64,000 nucleotides of DNA. Source: Clostridium_AD sp050717515. GTDB lineage: Bacteria; Bacillota; Clostridia; Clostridiales; Clostridiaceae. Location of the stretch: assembly GCF_050717515.1 (NCBI RefSeq), contig NZ_JBOITL010000033.1, positions 51,125 to 115,124 of the forward strand, in the 5' to 3' direction. The notes beneath the pieces were generated by a model. It ran no database searches. It saw nothing but the letters and a program-made list of their open reading frames with translations, and was not told the origin of the DNA. Within the stretch, counting starts at the first letter, position 1; each line of letters opens with the position of its first letter. Both the position numbers and the translations under genes were made by a program. Positions 60,565 to 64,000 of this stretch are shown piece after piece.

Positions 60565-60761
60565 ATTAAAAGTATATATTGTGTAAACTGCATTTGAACA
60601 AGCCTTAGTAATTCACAATTTATTTTATATATAGCTACGTATAGAAAAATGCATGTTTGAGCGTCAGCGAGTTTGCATTTTTTAGTAGCTATATATAAAA
60701 TAAATTGCAGAATTACTTGGCGAAGTGAATGCAGTTGTAACAATATATACTTTTATTTATT
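60565..60761. repeat. MITE-like repeat, family A copy 4
   Basis: Ends TTATTAAAAGTATATATTG and CAATATATACTTTTATTTA. The arms match copy 2 (GCATTYGAACAAGC.TTAGTAATTCACAATTTATT) and the centre holds GTTTGAGCGTCAGCGAGTTTG, as in copy 1. It lies next to truncated copy 3 in the same orientation. Confidence 0.85.
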
Positions 60762-60765
60762 AAAT

Positions 60766-61395
60766 CTATTTCGAACCTTCTAAATACTTCTCACACTTGT
60801 GGATAAAAGCTTTAATATTCTCCTTCTCCTCTTTGATTTTACTCTCATCGAGTTCACCCCTACCAAGCCTATCACACTGTGATAACAGTGCAATTTCTTT
60901 GATGGATATTTCTTGAGCCATGCCTTTCACATCGCCAAAAGGTAAATCTTTAATTACAAATAAAGTTTGCATATGCCACCTAACTAAGGCTATAACCCGC
61001 TTAATAAATTCTTCCTCCTCTGTAAATGTTCCAAGAAATTCCCTACAAAGCTCTGCACCCACTGTGTCATGGTCATAAGATGTTATCTTACCTTTTCTAA
61101 TTTTTGTAGTAGGTGCTTTTCCTAAATCATGTAATAATGCACCCCACATAAAGGCTCTAGGATTTTCACTTAACCCTTTTACCTTTGCTGCATTATCTAC
61201 CACCAGCATCGTATGTATCCATACATTCCCTTCTGGATGATGCTGTGGAGATTGGGGAGTTTCTACTAAGCAGCTTAATAATGTATAGGGATACTGCGTA
61301 AATATGCTGTCATTACTTATTATCTTATTGAAATATATAGAAGGCTTCTCGTCTTCCATTAAATGCTTTTCAAATTCTTCAAACATTTTCTTCAT
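60766..61395 (-). CDS. HD-domain metal-dependent phosphohydrolase
   Basis: The 209-residue protein has an HD domain with His61 (WIHTMLVVDNA), His89-Asp90 (GALLHDLGKAPTT) and later His (YDHDTVGAE, RWHMQTL). It resembles the HD domain of tRNA CCA-adding enzymes, where it acts as a phosphatase, but the nucleotidyltransferase part is absent. Substrate unknown. The ATG follows AAAGGA. Its stop meets family A copy 4. Confidence 0.85.
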   Translation of the reverse strand: MKKMFEEFEKHLMEDEKPSIYFNKIISNDSIFTQYPYTLLSCLVETPQSPQHHPEGNVWIHTMLVVDNAAKVKGLSENPRAFMWGALLHDLGKAPTTKIRKGKITSYDHDTVGAELCREFLGTFTEEEEFIKRVIALVRWHMQTLFVIKDLPFGDVKGMAQEISIKEIALLSQCDRLGRGELDESKIKEEKENIKAFIHKCEKYLEGSK

Positions 61396-61459
61396 ATGTT
61401 AATTCCTTTCTTTTTATTATTCTTATTTATATAATCCTTTATTATTATATTATAACAAA

Positions 61460-61502
61460 AATAGCAGGTGTTTATTATCCTATTTAGATAATAAACACCT
61501 GC
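61460..61502 (-). terminator. terminator after the 58-residue gene
   Basis: GCAGGTGTTTATTATC pairs perfectly with GATAATAAACACCTGC (61464-61502), followed by TATTTTTGTTATAA on the minus strand. Confidence 0.93.
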
Positions 61503-61530
61503 CTCTTTTCTTATACTATATTTCTATTCG

Positions 61531-61707
61531 TTATTCTGACTTAGCCCCACCATACTCACTTTTTTTAGTTTCAAAAACGCTTTCATTATATGCACTTTCT
61601 TCAACAGATTGAATTATTTGATTCTTAGAATGTGCATTTTGAGACTTTGTATCTTTTTTAATATAATCACGCAGATTTTCCTTGCTAGCCTGCTCCTGAT
61701 CCTTCAT
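61531..61707 (-). CDS. 58-residue hydrophilic protein of unknown function
   Basis: The frame starts at ATG 61707, seven bases after AGGAGG, and encodes MKDQEQASKENLRDYIKKD, then TKSQNAHSKNQIIQSVEE and a tail YNESVFETKKSEYGGAKSE. It is free of hydrophobic segments and rich in K, E, S, Q and N, with no cysteine. The composition suits a small disordered or spore-associated protein; no family is recognised. It starts 21 bp after the stop of the second DUF1292 gene and ends at a strong terminator, so the two form a bicistronic transcript. Confidence 0.8.
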   Translation of the reverse strand: MKDQEQASKENLRDYIKKDTKSQNAHSKNQIIQSVEESAYNESVFETKKSEYGGAKSE

Positions 61708-61728
61708 ATAAAAACCTCCTACAAATTA

Positions 61729-61968
61729 TTACTGATCTTGGTGCTCATTATACTTATCTAAGACTTTTTTAAACTCAGCTCCAAGGCCAATGGAGGAGTA
61801 TTCTGTTTCACCATTCACTACAACTGATCTGTAAGCATAAGCCTCATCGGAATCTTTGGGGCCAACTATCACATATTCATTTCCATCCATTTTAATAGCA
61901 TCAATCAATTCTAAATCTACTTTCTTGCCATATTCATTTAGTACAGTAATTGTTTCATTAGTCTTCAT
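61729..61968 (-). CDS. DUF1292 family protein (second copy)
   Basis: The 79-residue protein MKTNETITVLNEYGKKVDLELIDAIKMDGNEYVIVGPKDSDEAYAYRSVVVNGE is a DUF1292 member, related to the one at 57961. It lacks the acidic N-terminus of that copy. The ATG at 61968 follows AAAGGAGG; the longer frame to 62010 is not supported. It is co-transcribed with the 58-residue gene. Confidence 0.9.
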   Translation of the reverse strand: MKTNETITVLNEYGKKVDLELIDAIKMDGNEYVIVGPKDSDEAYAYRSVVVNGETEYSSIGLGAEFKKVLDKYNEHQDQ

Positions 61969-62164
61969 ATAAATACCTCCTTTCACTAGACACATTCCAA
62001 TAAGTAACACTTAAGAATGTTACAATATTTATTTTTATGTGCTTTATTATGTTGTGTCTAAGTGAAAGTTTTATACCAACTTTTTATAATAATACAATAC
62101 AAAATTTTTCTTGGGCCAAATTTAAAGTATAGTTACAAGTTTTTGATTATTATAAGTAAAGTTA

Positions 62165-63875
62165 TTAGCATTTTTTTATTATTTGAACTTCACCTACAAA
62201 TCCATCTACCTGAACTTCATCTCCATCTTTAAGAATACTCATTGCATTTTTAACATTATATATAACTGGTATATTCATTTCTCTAGCAAGAATTCCTAGA
62301 TGATCAAAGGGAGAACCGGCCTCTACAATAATGCCCTTTACATGGTTAACTATAGGTTCAAGCTCCCCACAGCGTGTAAATGGCACTACTAATATACAAT
62401 CCTCCTCTAGATAATCAGGCATTCCCATTTTGACTTTTGCCTTAACCTTTTTTCTTAATCCTGAAAGTCCCTTTAAAATTACAATCTGTTCTTTAAAATC
62501 ACTTTTACCACCTTCGTTGTTCTCATCTATGCCCTCGGTGCTTTGAGCAACTTGCTTTCCAATGGTAGATGGTGCAAATAGTTTTTTTTGATAATTAAAA
62601 AGCTGCTTTCTTTCATTTATAATATTGTTAAAATTACCACTGTTTAATAATCCCTCTTTAATTTCATTTAGAGTAAGAAAATATATATCTTCTTTATGTT
62701 GTATTTGCTTATTTCTAATTAGTATTTTTTCAGCCTCTAATAATGCTAAACGTAAATATGATTTTGCCATACGTTCAAAATAATAATGATGGTCATCTCT
62801 TGCTAAGTATGCTTTTTGGGCTAAAATAAGTTTTTTTGAAAATTCTCCCCCTTTTTCTTTGTCTAATGTACTTAATATACTGGACTTAATTCTGTTTTTA
62901 TTTTTCAAAGAATTCCCTACAGAAGCTTTAAAATTTTCAATATTAAGATTTAGAAATCCTCGCATATGTCCTATTATTTTAGAAGGTGCTTCCATTAGTA
63001 GTGGATTAAAATAAGCACTGTTAACATCACTATCTAAATAACAAATTCCAAACAGATCTATATAATCTTCTATTAATTTTAGTAAATTCTCACTTTCAGA
63101 AACCCTCTTAAGCCTTGCATATAAAATCTCATCATAGGGACAAGCTTTAAACATTTCATTTAAAATTGGATTTAAATTTACCTCACTTGCCATACCAATA
63201 TAAAACTCTCTTTCTTTATTTAGTATACTAACATTAAACACTAGGTCGTAAAAATCATCTACATTAAAATCACTAATTATATTTTTACAGTATTCCATAA
63301 AAGTATTTACATAATCACATCCATGAGTAACTGGCCAATGATTTGTTGCTATAAATTCCATGTACTCTACTGATTTTTCTAAAAACACTAATGCTTCACC
63401 TTGCGATAACTCTCTTGATATGTAATTATCTAAATCCTTTTTAAGAAGTAATAATTCTGGCAATACAACATCTTGGAATATGTTCTTATATTCATTATGT
63501 AACCCCTCTAACATATTTAGAAATTTTCCCTCTTGCTGCTCTTGATTTACCATTTCTTTATCTCTATAAAAGAAGTAACCATTTTGGACACAATATTCAG
63601 TATAAAAATTTTGAAAACCTACAGCATAAAACCCTTCATTTAGAGCCTCACCTTGTATTAAGCTTAATTCATTAATTAAAGGCTCATAGGGCTTGTCACA
63701 TTCCCTATCCCAAGTATAATTTTCTGCATCTTCCTTTTGCCACAGTAATTCAAAATCTTTAATTTTAAAGGTTGTAATAGGTCTTGCTTGAAGTATATAA
63801 ATTTTATTGTGCCTAATAGTCCATTCTATATCTTGATATTTACGAAATATCCCTTCTATTTTTAAAGTGATTTCA
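62165..63875 (-). CDS. PEP-utilizing enzyme, 3' exon (gene interrupted by group II intron)
   Basis: About 570 residues of a PEP synthase/rifampicin phosphotransferase-like enzyme are readable. The first part (EITLKIEGIFRKYQDIEWTIRHNKIYILQARPITT) is the end of an ATP-grasp domain, which is missing its beginning. The end holds the mobile phosphohistidine domain: GIIVEAGSPFDHLGILAREMNIPVIYN with the catalytic His in DHLG. The reading frame runs on into intron sequence at 63875-63907, so the apparent ATG-side start is not real. The 5' exon must lie beyond 64000. Whether the enzyme is made depends on splicing. Substrate is unknown; target site QARPIT is family-typical. Confidence 0.8.
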
Positions 63876-64000
63876 GTCACGGTAGACGCACTGGTTACCC
63901 AGTGCACCCCGTACAGATCCCGGCGTGCGGAACTACCGCACCGGGCTCTTCAAATATATTCGCTTCCGTAATCAATCAAAACAGATTTTAAATCTCATTT
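63876..64000 (-). mobile_element. group II intron, 3' end (domains V and VI)
   Basis: On the minus strand domain V runs 63948-63916: GAGCCCGG / CCGGGATC outer stem, TGCGG / CCGCA inner stem, CG bulge and AGC triad near the 5' end. Domain VI follows with stem GCACTGG / CCAGTGC, a bulged A in GTCTA, and seven bases CCGTGAC to the 3' boundary. The block is much richer in GC than its surroundings. The rest of the intron, including any reverse transcriptase gene, is outside the window. Confidence 0.88.

Noticed and set aside
60537..60743. Minus-strand frame of 68 codons
   Set aside because: It is contained in the family A palindrome, without ribosome site or coding pattern.
63876..63907. ATG-side extension of the PEP-utilizing frame (MHWVTSASTVT)
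   Set aside because: These codons are group II intron domain VI sequence and not part of the protein.

Overview
The window is low-GC, AT-rich DNA of a spore-forming Firmicute, most likely Clostridium sensu stricto. The evidence is the sporulation genes (ytxC, a minor alpha/beta SASP, pdaB), polyglycine-type Shine-Dalgarno sites, Firmicutes-type RNA regulators (infC leader attenuator, valS T-box, preQ1 riboswitch) and clostridial families (two DUF1292 proteins, DUF4364, TSCPD, UPF0158, GlpP). Species cannot be fixed from sequence alone. Most genes are on the minus strand.

Layout: (1) 1-5.7 kb: 5' end of a SpoU-type RNA methyltransferase, trkA/trkH potassium uptake, the infC-rpmI-rplT operon with attenuator leader and a probable AUU start, ytxC and a GME-fold protein. 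(2) 5.8-6.4 kb: five tRNA genes (Val-Asp-Phe-Gly-Cys) behind two tandem promoters. (3) 6.6-8.6 kb: hslO, a SAM methyltransferase and a SASP gene. (4) 8.7-25.2 kb: a greatly expanded oligopeptide-uptake locus, transcribed in the order oppA4-oppBCDF(2)-oppBCDF(1)-oppA3-oppA2-oppA1. The two oppBCDF copies lie exactly 4,444 bp apart without indels and share an approximately 750-bp identical tract that looks like gene conversion. The three downstream oppA genes are separate units sharing one promoter layout, with an upstream CodY-like box that is good for oppA3 and weaker for the others. (5) 25.9-29.8 kb: dapA-dapB, an aminotransferase and dapH, a partial acetylase-branch lysine/diaminopimelate pathway. 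(6) 29.9-38.8 kb: a double-OB ssDNA-binding protein, pdaB, DUF4364, a beta-propeller, a TSCPD protein, folC and T-box-controlled valS. (7) 39-47.1 kb: a sulfonate/nitrate-type ABC system whose binding-protein gene is separated from its ATPase/permease genes by an opposite-strand operon encoding a 1426-residue acyl-CoA dehydratase activase fusion and a PH-like protein. (8) 47.3-62 kb: TPR protein, transglutaminase-like membrane protein, an extended RecX, M16 peptidase, riboswitch-controlled queT, DEAD-box helicase, MgtC, GlpP, UPF0158, PQQ-type propeller, birA, radical SAM, HD protein and small acidic DUF1292 proteins. (9) Right edge: a PEP-utilizing enzyme gene interrupted by a group II intron, whose domains V and VI and 3' splice boundary are inside the window.

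The least explained content is non-coding. There is a family of long palindromic MITE-like repeats (33.4, 40.1, 60.4 and 60.6 kb), a second family of about 107 bp with TTAACGAC termini (45.4 and 55.4 kb), a cluster of GGGGACAGTTAACAA repeats beside valS, and several short tandem duplications placed in 5' leaders next to ribosome-binding sites. Two small genes were read directly from the sequence: a 58-codon gene at 61531-61707 and a 27-codon membrane peptide at 53797-53880.
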